Shown: positions 1 to 7,060, numbered from the stretch's first letter. The stretch: 10,074 nt of DNA from JAJYVH01 sp964548595 (GCA_964548595.1 CAZJQO010000014.1:1-10074); one strand, 5' to 3'. Numbers and translations are program-made. Notes: a model not told the origin generated them from the sequence alone.

Positions 1-1
1 C

Positions 2-469
2 TACGCCAATCTCGAGGACATGCTGAACGGGATGCGCGCTGGCTTCATGCGCAACCACGTGATAATCTGCGGCTATGGCGCAATAGCCTCTGCGCTCATG
101 CAGAAGCTTAACGCCTCTAACGTAAAATGCTTCGTGGTGGAGCCTGACAAGAGCAGGGAGAAGCTCTTCAGCGATGAGAAGATAACTGGCATACTTGGCG
201 ACTTCACAGACGCAGGCGTGCTCGAAAAAGCAGGGATACGCAGGGCCTCTGCGATAGCATTCCTGTCCGACAGCGATGCGCGCAACGTGGTGGGCTCCAT
301 AACGGCGAAGAAGCTGAACGCGAAGGTGAAGGTGCTTGTCAAGCTCGGCTACGAGGACGTAAGGAAGCAGGTATACGGCATGGGCATAGACGTGATAGTT
401 GTACCTGAGCACCTCGCCGGCATGGAGCTGGCCGAGTACCTGCTGAAGGTCGGTGGTCAAAATGCTTAG
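2..469 (+). CDS. Potassium channel-type protein, C-terminal RCK/TrkA-N domain (5' partial)
   Basis: This is the cytoplasmic end of what is probably a potassium channel; the reading frame is open to the window's left edge, so the N-terminus (expected pore helices) is missing. The first in-frame ATG is at 20, but codons upstream read YANLED, resembling the linker between a channel's last helix and its RCK domain, so 20 is unlikely to be the true start. The visible part is one Rossmann TrkA-N domain: HVIICGYGAIAS is the glycine loop (GxGxxA), VVEPD carries the acidic residue ending beta-2 that would bind the ribose of NAD(H)/ATP, and GILGDFTD is the typical beta-3/4 segment. It stops after the N-lobe, with no TrkA-C lobe. 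Known RCK domains gate potassium flux in response to nucleotides or ions. It overlaps the next gene by 8 bases, suggesting coupled translation. The pore is inferred, not seen. Confidence 0.8.
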   Translation, partial: YANLEDMLNGMRAGFMRNHVIICGYGAIASALMQKLNASNVKCFVVEPDKSREKLFSDEKITGILGDFTDAGVLEKAGIRRASAIAFLSDSDARNVVGSITAKKLNAKVKVLVKLGYEDVRKQVYGMGIDVIVVPEHLAGMELAEYLLKVGGQNA

Positions 470-1187
470 GCTAAGGGCGATGCACATCTTCGCAGCGGTA
501 GCGGTGCTGTCTATCCTTGCAGTATCAACGGCTCTCGCAATGCTTGCACACTACAGCCCGCTTGCGGCTTTCGTCTTCACGCTTGCAAACGTGGTAGGCG
601 CCACATTCCCTCCTGTAGCGAGCATGATAGACGTTGCAAACCCGATGATGCTTGCGTCGCTGGCGCTGGCTGGTGCGGCCAACATAGCGTTCACCATAGT
701 CTTCGCCACAGTCTTCTACCAGATACTGGTGGGGATAGACATACGCTACTCGCTGATGCAGCGCAGGATAAGAGGAGTGTCGAGGCACGTGATAATAACG
801 CCTGTGAATCAGATAGGCCTTTCACTGGCGCGCAGGCTTGTCGCTGCGAAGATGAATGTTGTGTTCATAGATGCCAACAGGTACGAGGTGAGGCGCGCAG
901 CGAGGCACGGCTTCCTTGCAATGCAGGGCGACCCTACGCTGCAGGAGACGCTCGAGCGGGCGCGGGTGGGGAGCGCCTTCGCGCTCTGTGCTCTTTACGA
1001 GGATGACATCAGGAACACGTTCGTGGCGATAGAGGCGAGGCGCAACGAGAACGAGCCTCCGGTGCTGGCCAGGATAAGGAGGCTTGACGACATACCTAAG
1101 ATGGAGCGCGCCGGGGCTAAGCGAGTGATATTACCCGAGGCGGCTGTCGGAATAGAGATGGCAGACTTCCTTGTTTCCAGCCTCTGA
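462..1187 (+). CDS. Two-helix membrane protein with degenerate pore and degenerate TrkA-N domain
   Basis: The layout is that of a two-helix potassium channel: TM1 about residues 8-29, a pore-like re-entrant stretch 37-50 (FVFTLANVVGATFPP), TM2 about 62-90, then a cytoplasmic TrkA-N-like domain 108-241. Two hallmarks are missing. The pore lacks a TVGYG-type selectivity filter, and the Rossmann glycine loop reads ITPVNQIG (residues 112-119) rather than GxGxxG, although the beta-2 acid (FIDANR) and the GDPT segment remain. It may be a non-conducting or regulatory partner of the adjacent channel; that is inference. ATG at 462 is chosen because GGTG at 452-455 lies six bases before it; an in-frame GTG at 453 would add three residues. 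The start overlaps the upstream stop, so the two genes are probably co-translated. Membership of the channel superfamily is fairly secure from topology and fold; conductance is doubtful. Confidence 0.78.
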   Translation: MLRLRAMHIFAAVAVLSILAVSTALAMLAHYSPLAAFVFTLANVVGATFPPVASMIDVANPMMLASLALAGAANIAFTIVFATVFYQILVGIDIRYSLMQRRIRGVSRHVIITPVNQIGLSLARRLVAAKMNVVFIDANRYEVRRAARHGFLAMQGDPTLQETLERARVGSAFALCALYEDDIRNTFVAIEARRNENEPPVLARIRRLDDIPKMERAGAKRVILPEAAVGIEMADFLVSSL

Positions 1188-1278
1188 CCCGCCAGCGCGC
1201 AAGTGGCGCAGCACACACGTAGAAAACATCGGGCGCGGAGAGAGCAGATATAAATCCTTTGAGTATTGATATCCTAGT
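1188..1278 (+). promoter_or_regulatory. Intergenic gap with TATA box for the downstream operon
   Basis: This 91-base gap is the only sizeable non-coding stretch. ATATAAAT at 1248-1255 matches an archaeal TATA box and is preceded by a purine-rich GAGAGAGCAG that could serve as a BRE. Its centre lies about 27 bases before the ATG at 1279, so transcription would begin at or within a few bases of the start codon. No Shine-Dalgarno is seen before that ATG (the upstream bases are AT-rich), which fits a leaderless transcript. A short inverted repeat CGCCA/TGGCG at 1191-1208 lacks a T-run and is not called as a terminator. Confidence 0.6.
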
Positions 1279-2478
1279 ATGGCGGAGCAGCCCATAACCA
1301 CAAGCATCGACGACCTGGTAAAGTATGTCCATGAGCATGGAGAGACTGATTCCAGCGCTCTGGCGATAGCGCTCAATGTAGGCGAGCCTATAGTGGAGAA
1401 GTGGGCCGATGTGCTAGAGAAGGCGCAGATAATAAAGATAAGCTACAAGCTGGGCAAGATGTACATGGCTCCGCTGCTCATAGGCAGGGAAGCAGTCGAA
1501 TCTGCCTCGAAGACAGCGGAGATGAAGAAGAGCATAGTGGAGAGCGACCTGGCTGCGCAGGTAGAGCTTGTCAACCAGATAAACTCCAAGCTCGACGAGT
1601 TCAAGAGGTATGTTGGCGGCGCGGAGGGCGCTTTCAGGTCCAAGGCGGGCCAGATAAAGGAGACGATAGACCAGATAGACAGGCTCGTGGCCCAGGTTGA
1701 TTCAGCATACAGGAAGCTGGCCGGGGAGAAGGATTACATGGACAGGCTGGCCGGGCAGATGGACAAGCAGCTGCAGGTGCTGCAGCAGAAAGCAGATGCC
1801 GCAGGTGCTTCCGGAAGCGGCTCTGGTGCTTCTAAGCAGCTGATCGACGACCTCAAGCTGAAGCTTGCCGATTACGAGGGCAGGCTGAAGGCCCTGGACG
1901 CAAGCTCTGGCTCGATGCTAAAGCAGAAGAAGCAGGAGTTCGATGAGTTCTCTTCCGGCATACGGGAGGAGCAGAAGGCGCTCAGGAGCATGCTGGACCA
2001 GGAGGAGAGGGCAGGCAGGGAGTACGAGCAGGCCCTGGAACTGCACAAGCGCGAGGCGGAGGCGATGAAGAAGCAGGCAGCGCGCGAGCGAAGCAGGGTC
2101 ATGGACGACATGGCCAAGTCGGCGAACGACGTCAGGAAGGCCTACGAGGCTGCAGGCAAGCAGGCTTCGGACGCCAAGAAGCAGCTTGACGAGATGAAGG
2201 CGCACTTCGGCGGCTACTCAGATTTGAGCGACAAGCTCAACGGCATAAAGAACAGCATAGAATCAATTTCCAGGGAGAAGGACGAGCTGCAGAAGGAGCT
2301 TGACCAGCTCTCGGCGCAGCTGCGCGCAATATCGTCGCTGGGGGCGTCGCAGGTGGGCGAGAAGAGCACGCAGGTGGCAGAGGCTGAAGCGCGCGCCTCA
2401 AAGACATCGAAGATGGCGCACAAGCTGGCCGGCGACGCCGAAGCCGTCGGTGATAAGATAAACGATGTTGCAAAGTGA
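1279..2478 (+). CDS. Winged-helix-like N-terminus plus long coiled-coil protein, first gene of filament operon
   Basis: This 399-residue soluble protein has no signal peptide or membrane segment. Residues 8-66 look like a winged-helix fold: two helices, a turn around ALNVGEP, a recognition-type helix (IVEKWADVLEKAQ), then a beta wing (IIKISYKLGKMYMAP). From about residue 70 to the end it is almost all charged heptad-rich coiled coil, broken by a Gly/Ser hinge at 175-185 and a GG turn near 311. A gene-specific function is not recognised. It is first in the operon, directly behind the TATA box, and its end overlaps the ATPase gene by 14 bases, so it is likely made with the secretion machinery. 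The winged helix could bind DNA and regulate the operon, or serve as a protein-binding platform with the coiled coil as a scaffold; wHTH folds occur in both roles. Coding is secure from the intact frame and archaeal codon use; the wHTH call is by eye. Confidence 0.8.
   Translation: MAEQPITTSIDDLVKYVHEHGETDSSALAIALNVGEPIVEKWADVLEKAQIIKISYKLGKMYMAPLLIGREAVESASKTAEMKKSIVESDLAAQVELVNQINSKLDEFKRYVGGAEGAFRSKAGQIKETIDQIDRLVAQVDSAYRKLAGEKDYMDRLAGQMDKQLQVLQQKADAAGASGSGSGASKQLIDDLKLKLADYEGRLKALDASSGSMLKQKKQEFDEFSSGIREEQKALRSMLDQEERAGREYEQALELHKREAEAMKKQAARERSRVMDDMAKSANDVRKAYEAAGKQASDAKKQLDEMKAHFGGYSDLSDKLNGIKNSIESISREKDELQKELDQLSAQLRAISSLGASQVGEKSTQVAEAEARASKTSKMAHKLAGDAEAVGDKINDVAK
2449..2454 (+). 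promoter_or_regulatory. Probable Shine-Dalgarno for the ATPase gene
   Basis: GGTGAT matches the archaeal anti-Shine-Dalgarno target and lies ten bases before the ATG at 2465, inside the end of the upstream gene. It supports 2465 as the start. The alternative ATG at 2483 has only GTGA at 2475-2478, four bases away. Confidence 0.45.
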
Positions 2479-3997
2479 GCTGATGGTAGCGGAGCAAGCC
2501 AACCAGGGCAAGGAATACGCGTCTTACGAGCTCGATGCGCACGGTCTCAGGGTCGGCATAAGGATATACGAAGCAAACGACTTCGTGCCGCTGTACGAGA
2601 TTACGGTGCCCGGCCTTGGCGACGCTACGAAGCTGCTCCTGCTCTCGCTCAGGCAGGAGCTTCTCTCCATGGTGCCCATAGACCCGACAAGGATTGAGGA
2701 TAAGGAGTACAGCGACGAGCTGACCCAGAAATACGTTGACGCTTCCAACCTTGTCATAGACAGGTACCTTCCAGGCTCTTCGCCTGACACGAAGAAGGTG
2801 CTGATAGCCTACATAATCAATTTCATGCTGGGCCTTGGTGACCTGGAAGCGCCCCTTGCCGATGAGAACCTCGAGGAAGTCGCTGTCAACACTTCGAAGG
2901 AGCCCATCTGGGTATACCACGCAACCATAGGCTGGTGCAAGACCAACCTGATGCTTCACGACGAAAACATAATATATGATTTCTCGGAGCAGATCGGCAG
3001 GCGCATAGGCAGGCAGATAAGCAACCTCACGCCGCTTATGGATGCTGAGCTGCCTGACGGGTCTAGGGTGAACGCGACACTGTATCCGATATCGCAGAAG
3101 GGCAACACAATAACTATAAGGAAGTTTGGCAAGAACCCGTGGGCCATGCCTGCCATGGTGGCGAACGGCACGCTCTCCAGCGAGATAGCCGCTCTTACAT
3201 GGATGGCGATAGAGAACGAGGTGAGCCTGCTAATATCGGGCGGCACCGCAAGCGGAAAGACGAGCTTCCTTAACGCGATGAGCATATTCCTGCCGCCGAA
3301 CAGGCGCATAGTCTCGGTGGAGGAGACCCGGGAACTGACGCTCCCAAACTTCCTGCAGTGGATACCGATGCTTACAAGGCAGCCCAACCCCGAGGGCAAA
3401 GGCGAGGTCACGCTCTACGACCTGATGATAAACGCGCTCAGGCAGAGGCCCGACGTCATGCTGGTTGGAGAGGTGAGGACAGCCAAGGACGCGGAGACGC
3501 TCTTCGAGGCCATACACACAGGCCATGCTGTTTACGGCACTGTGCACGCGGACAACGCGCACGACACAATAGTGCGAATGACCAACCCGCCCATAAACGT
3601 GCCGAAGATAATGATGAACGCTTTCGGGGGCGTGGTGGCGCTCTTCAGGCACAGGAGGCTTGGCATAAGGCGCGTGCTGGAGTTGGCGGAAGTGCTGAAC
3701 AGCGGCGATGCCAGCATCGCGTACAGGTGGGACGCCAGGAATGACGTCTTTTCGCAGATATCGGCCTTCGGCAGGCTCGGCGAGACGATAGCGCTCTACG
3801 GCGGCTACACCAAGGAGGAGATGGACGACAACCTGAAGGAGAAGACAGAGATAGTGGGGTGGCTGGTGAAGAACAAGGTTGTGAGCGTGGAGGATTCCGG
3901 CTTCGTGGTCTCTCAGTACCACAGGGACCCGGAGAAGATACTGAAGATCGTTCACGACAACCAGCCCTACTCCAGGGAGCTCATAGAGAAGGTGTAA
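2465..3997 (+). CDS. Type II/IV secretion system ATPase (PilT/VirB11 family; TadA/FlaI-like)
   Basis: This is the cytoplasmic hexameric motor that powers assembly of a type IV filament or related secretion machine by ATP hydrolysis. The 510 residues comprise an N-terminal domain (about 1-220) and a RecA-like core. Visible motifs in order: Walker A GGTASGKT at 259-266 with Lys265, the Asp box IVSVEETREL just downstream, Walker B DVMLVGEVR at 330-338 with Glu336, and the His box HTGHAVYGTVHAD at 351-363. There is no tetracysteine zinc motif, which separates it from GspE/PilB and fits the TadA/VirB11/FlaI side and the archaeal filament ATPases. A strongly acidic archaellum-FlaI-like extension is not obvious. 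It is followed after one base by an unknown gene and then two T2SSF membrane proteins, its expected partners. ATG 2465 is preferred; ATG 2483 is an alternative. Family assignment is very secure, the exact system less so. Confidence 0.96.
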   Translation: MLQSELMVAEQANQGKEYASYELDAHGLRVGIRIYEANDFVPLYEITVPGLGDATKLLLLSLRQELLSMVPIDPTRIEDKEYSDELTQKYVDASNLVIDRYLPGSSPDTKKVLIAYIINFMLGLGDLEAPLADENLEEVAVNTSKEPIWVYHATIGWCKTNLMLHDENIIYDFSEQIGRRIGRQISNLTPLMDAELPDGSRVNATLYPISQKGNTITIRKFGKNPWAMPAMVANGTLSSEIAALTWMAIENEVSLLISGGTASGKTSFLNAMSIFLPPNRRIVSVEETRELTLPNFLQWIPMLTRQPNPEGKGEVTLYDLMINALRQRPDVMLVGEVRTAKDAETLFEAIHTGHAVYGTVHADNAHDTIVRMTNPPINVPKIMMNAFGGVVALFRHRRLGIRRVLELAEVLNSGDASIAYRWDARNDVFSQISAFGRLGETIALYGGYTKEEMDDNLKEKTEIVGWLVKNKVVSVEDSGFVVSQYHRDPEKILKIVHDNQPYSRELIEKV

Positions 3998-3998
3998 A

Positions 3999-4610
3999 AT
4001 GCCCGAAGGACTAGATTACGAGAGTGCCGCCAAACTGGCTGACGATATAGACAGGTCGAGCCAGAGCGTTTCCGAATCCGTTGACGTTGCCGAGGTGTTG
4101 GCAGAGGAACTGAAGGTGGAGCGGCTCAGCTACTCAGAGGTGAGCAGGTCGCTCCTGAAAGAGGCATATGCGGAGCAGGCGACGGAGGCAAAGCAGCGCG
4201 AGCCTGCGCCAGCGCCACCTGCAGCCAAGCCCGAACTGCAGGCGGAAAGGGTCAGGGCCGCATCAAGACTGAGGGAGGCCGCTGGCAAAATCGGCTCCGA
4301 GTTCGGGGGCATTATGGCGGAGAGGAAAGAGGAGGCGGAGGAGAGGGAAGAGAAAGCTGAGGAGAAGAGGCTGATAATGCCAAGGCTCTCGCTGCAGGAC
4401 CAGGTGTCCGACCTCGGCAAGATACAGGAAGGGCTGGATGAGGGCGTCTTCAGCGAAGACCAGATAGCGATAATAAAGGAGGAGCTGCACTGGCTCAGCG
4501 GGCCCGCAGCGAGGATCAGCGCCGCGAACGCAAGAGACGAGCAGGGCGAGCTGCTCGCAATAAGGGATCAGAAGGCCAAGGCAATAGAAGAGAGGCTTGC
4601 AGCAGCGTGA
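3999..4610 (+). CDS. Charged helical protein of unknown function in filament operon
   Basis: I do not recognise this 203-residue protein. It has no signal peptide or membrane helix. Residues 1-65 form an acidic helical region, 67-78 a short Pro/Ala linker (EPAPAPPAAKPE), 80-124 a Lys/Glu-rich stretch likely to be a coiled coil, and 126-203 a helical domain starting LIMPRLSLQDQ and containing EELHWLSGPAARI, which looks like a small folded unit. Its ATG lies one base after the ATPase stop, with GGTG at 3991-3994 as ribosome site, and the first platform gene begins about 14 bases after its own stop. That tight position between motor and platform suggests a cytoplasmic accessory, adaptor or linker protein, which is inference from context. 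The Pro/Ala linker echoes the larger one on the next protein. Confidence 0.75.
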   Translation: MPEGLDYESAAKLADDIDRSSQSVSESVDVAEVLAEELKVERLSYSEVSRSLLKEAYAEQATEAKQREPAPAPPAAKPELQAERVRAASRLREAAGKIGSEFGGIMAERKEEAEEREEKAEEKRLIMPRLSLQDQVSDLGKIQEGLDEGVFSEDQIAIIKEELHWLSGPAARISAANARDEQGELLAIRDQKAKAIEERLAAA

Positions 4611-4624
4611 TTGTGAGTGGTGTT

Positions 4625-5881
4625 ATGGCAGTGAGCTGGCCCTGGAAAAAAGAAAAAGCAGCCGCGGTTGACGCGCGGGGCATGGGCCAGATAACAGGAT
4701 TTACCAAGCCTAAGAAATTCCTGTTCTTCAAGATAAGATCCAAGCCGGTGTACGGTCAGGCTCAGGCTCCTGCCCGGCAGGCGCAAACGCCACGCGCGGC
4801 TGCGCCGCAGACACCGGCGCCAGCGCAGCAGCAAGCGCAGCGCGCACCTGCGCCAAACACGCAGGCAGCAGCTCAACCTGCGCCTGGGGAGCAGGTGCAA
4901 CGTTCTTCGCCGCCCCAGGCTCCTCGGGCGCAATATGCGCAGGTAGCCACTCCCGCTGCCCCGAAGCCGAGGCCCGGGATAAAGATGCCCGCTTTCGCAA
5001 GGCGGCCGAAACCCCAAGGCGCGGTGCAGGCTCCTGGCGCAAAGCCAACACGGCTGCAGATATACTTTATGAGCAACGCGGCGAAGCACAAGGACCTTGA
5101 TGCTGCACTGAGGGCCCAGGGAATAAAAGAGACACCGTACACCTTCGTAAGGAAAATGTTCACATACGCGATGGTGGTGAGCGCTGTTGTGGCGATCGCC
5201 CTTGGGGCTGTAATGCTGGAGTTTGGGGTAGCGCCAGCAGCCGCGCTTGTGCTCGCCCTCGCGCTGGGCTTCGCGTGCTACATGGCGCTGTTCAACAGGT
5301 TCATAAGGTATCCGCTGGACAGGAGCGTCATAGTGGGCAACGAGATAGAGAAGGACATACTCTTCGCGGTCAGGGACATGGTGATAAGCATGCGCTCCGG
5401 CATGCCGCTCTTCAACGCGATAACTGCGGTGAGCACCGGCTACGGCGCAGCGAGCCTTGAGTTCGCAAAGGTCGTGGAGCTGGTGCAGCTCGGCGCCCCG
5501 ATAGAGCAGGCCGTAGACGAGGTGAGCGAGAGGAGCAAGTCCAGGACGTTCAAGAGAATGGCGCTCCAGACCACAGTAAGCCTGAGGGCCGGCGCTGACA
5601 TAGTGGGTGCGCTCCAGGGAGTGGTCGATGAGGTCATGCAGGAGCGTGTAATAGAGCTCAGGCGCTACGGCCAGAGGCTCAACGCTCTCGCCATGTTCTA
5701 CATGCTCTTCGGAGTCATATTCCCGAGCATGGGGATAGCTGTGCTTGCAATACTCACCACTTTCATCAACATATTCACTGTAGACGAGAACACGCTTATA
5801 TTCGCCCTGGTCGGCATATTCTTTTTGCAGGTGATATTCCTGAACATAATGCGCAGCTCGAGGCCAACCTTTGCGATGTGA
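4625..5881 (+). CDS. T2SSF-domain platform protein (TadC/FlaJ-like) with Pro/Ala/Gln-rich tail
   Basis: This is an integral membrane platform protein of a type IV filament/type II secretion-like machine, expected to contact the ATPase from the membrane. From ATG 4625 it is 418 residues: a short basic N-terminus with KKFLFFKIRSK, a Pro/Ala/Gln-rich low-complexity stretch at about 42-141, a cytoplasmic segment to about 175, TM1 177-199, TM2 201-223, a cytoplasmic T2SSF helical domain about 235-345 (DMVISMRSGMPLFNAI and TTVSLRAGADIVGAL are its typical signatures), TM3 353-384 and TM4 388-409. The roughly 100-residue disordered tail is unusual for the family. In-frame GTG codons at 4607 and 4613 could start it earlier and overlap the upstream stop; ATG 4625 is preferred because GTGA at 4613-4616 gives normal spacing. 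The next gene is a second, different T2SSF protein, as in TadB/TadC pairs. Confidence 0.9.
   Translation: MAVSWPWKKEKAAAVDARGMGQITGFTKPKKFLFFKIRSKPVYGQAQAPARQAQTPRAAAPQTPAPAQQQAQRAPAPNTQAAAQPAPGEQVQRSSPPQAPRAQYAQVATPAAPKPRPGIKMPAFARRPKPQGAVQAPGAKPTRLQIYFMSNAAKHKDLDAALRAQGIKETPYTFVRKMFTYAMVVSAVVAIALGAVMLEFGVAPAAALVLALALGFACYMALFNRFIRYPLDRSVIVGNEIEKDILFAVRDMVISMRSGMPLFNAITAVSTGYGAASLEFAKVVELVQLGAPIEQAVDEVSERSKSRTFKRMALQTTVSLRAGADIVGALQGVVDEVMQERVIELRRYGQRLNALAMFYMLFGVIFPSMGIAVLAILTTFINIFTVDENTLIFALVGIFFLQVIFLNIMRSSRPTFAM
4748..5047 (+). repeat. Low-complexity Pro/Ala/Gln-rich coding stretch
   Basis: Inside the first platform gene, codons for Pro, Ala, Gln and Arg dominate with irregular short motifs such as QAQAPA, PAPAQQQAQ and PAPNTQAAAQ. 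There is no exact tandem period. It would encode a disordered, net-positive cytoplasmic tail ahead of the first membrane helix. Confidence 0.7.
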
Positions 5882-5885
5882 CGCT

Positions 5886-6878
5886 ATGAAGATAGAGTTC
5901 GAGAGGCTTGTATCCAGGAACATAAGCGAGATGCTCGCGAGGGAGCTGCAGCTCGCCGGCTGGAAGATGGGCATAAGCAGGCTGCTCAGGATAATGATTC
6001 TAGGCGGCATAGCGCTGCTTGCTGTGGTCTCGTTTGCGCTTGTGCTGCTGACAAGCCTGGGCCCGCTGATTTCTGCAATAGCAGGAATGGCGTCGGCCGC
6101 AATCCTGGAGGTCGCTGTCTACGCGGTGCTGGAGATGAGGATAGAGCAGAGGAAGAGTTTCGTGGAGTCGGTGCTGCCCGACTACCTGCAGCTCACCGCC
6201 GCCAACGTGAGGAGCGGAATAGCGATAGACAAGTCTCTGCTGGTCGCTGCCAGGCCTGAGTTCGGCTTCTTCAGCGATGACGTGAAAGTGATAGGCAGGG
6301 AGCTCTACGGAGGCATAACGCTGCAGCGCGCGATGGCCAACCTCGGCACCAGGTACAGGAGCGCGCAGCTGCAGCACACAATACGCATGATGACTGAAGG
6401 GCTGCAGTACGGAGGCGGCATGACCGATCTCTTGAACCAGATAGCAAAGGACATAAGGAGCCAGCAGATGGTGCAGAAAGAGGTAAGCGGCCAGCTCTTC
6501 ATGTACACCATATTCATAGCGTTCGCGGCGCTGATAGGCGCACCGGTGCTCTACGCGCTCACTTCGCAGATGATAGCGGTGACGAACACGGTCTGGGCCG
6601 GCATACTCGCGCAGAACCCCGGCGGACTGCCCACGGCAGGCGTCTCGTTCCTCAGGCCGAGCCCGCCCAAGATCACTATTTCAGATTATCGTGACTTCGC
6701 GCTCGCAGCCGTGGTCATGATAACCGCCTTCGCAGCCTTCATAGTCTCGGCGATCTCGACAGGCTCCATATACAAGGGCATACGCTACCTGCCCGTCTTC
6801 CTGATTGTCGGGCTGGCGGTGTTCCTCATCGTCTCCACGCTTATAGGCGGCATCTTCTCAAGCATAAGCGGAGTGTGA
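5886..6878 (+). CDS. Second T2SSF-domain platform protein (TadC/FlaJ-like)
   Basis: A second inner-membrane platform component, related in fold to but distinct in sequence from the preceding gene product. From ATG 5886 it has 330 residues: an amphipathic N-terminus, TM1 35-57, TM2 60-83, a cytoplasmic T2SSF domain about 92-195 (VLPDYLQLTAANVRSGIAIDKSL and MMTEGLQYGGGMTDLLNQIA are the recognisable halves), TM3 203-229, a loop of about 38 residues that should face outside, TM4 268-292 and TM5 about 300-325. Five helices are more than a minimal TadC, and the Pro-containing loop (LRPSPPKITI) is notable. ATG 5886 is four bases after the upstream stop; a TTG at 5871 would overlap it and is less likely. 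The stop is two bases from the stop of the convergent LamG gene. Paired platform proteins fit Tad and archaeal Epd-like filaments rather than the single-platform archaellum. Confidence 0.9.
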   Translation: MKIEFERLVSRNISEMLARELQLAGWKMGISRLLRIMILGGIALLAVVSFALVLLTSLGPLISAIAGMASAAILEVAVYAVLEMRIEQRKSFVESVLPDYLQLTAANVRSGIAIDKSLLVAARPEFGFFSDDVKVIGRELYGGITLQRAMANLGTRYRSAQLQHTIRMMTEGLQYGGGMTDLLNQIAKDIRSQQMVQKEVSGQLFMYTIFIAFAALIGAPVLYALTSQMIAVTNTVWAGILAQNPGGLPTAGVSFLRPSPPKITISDYRDFALAAVVMITAFAAFIVSAISTGSIYKGIRYLPVFLIVGLAVFLIVSTLIGGIFSSISGV

Positions 6879-6880
6879 TC

Positions 6881-7060
6881 CTATGGCACGGCGAGCCCGA
6901 GCGCCTGCCACTCTGTCGCTGTAGTAGAAATGGAGGACAGGCCAGGTGCGCTGTATGCGCCTGAGAAGAACGGGTAAGTGACGCTCGTAGAGGTGCCGTT
7001 GTTGCCCATTCCGCTGTAGTCGTTGGCGTTGCCATTGAGCGGCCACCATGCAAGTAAATT
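6881..7060 (-). other. LamG stub C2 and unique C-terminal tail
   Basis: NLLAWWPLNGNANDYSG opens like a LamG module but gives way after GNNGTSTSV to a unique tail ending QALGLAVP before the TAG at 6881-6883. It carries no hydrophobic anchor. Together with stub C1 it shows that the stub is a regular element after each B module. Confidence 0.65.

Noticed and set aside
1191..1208. Inverted repeat CGCCA/TGGCG after the second gene as a terminator
   Set aside because: The stem is only five pairs and no T-run follows, so it is not distinguishable from chance in GC-rich sequence.
2237..2959. Minus-strand open frame spanning the junction of the coiled-coil and ATPase genes
   Set aside because: Low-quality composition ending in Pro/Ala/Arg runs, opposite two well-supported genes.
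3230..3955. Minus-strand open frame opposite the ATPase core (241 codons)
   Set aside because: It lies opposite the conserved Walker and His boxes, has an unnatural His/Arg/Tyr/Leu composition and shows no recognisable motif.
4568..6010. Long open frame on the minus strand opposite the two platform genes (480 codons)
   Set aside because: Its translation is rich in Arg, His, Cys and Tyr with no domain logic, and it lies opposite genes with clear T2SSF signatures. It is a shadow created by GC-rich codon bias.
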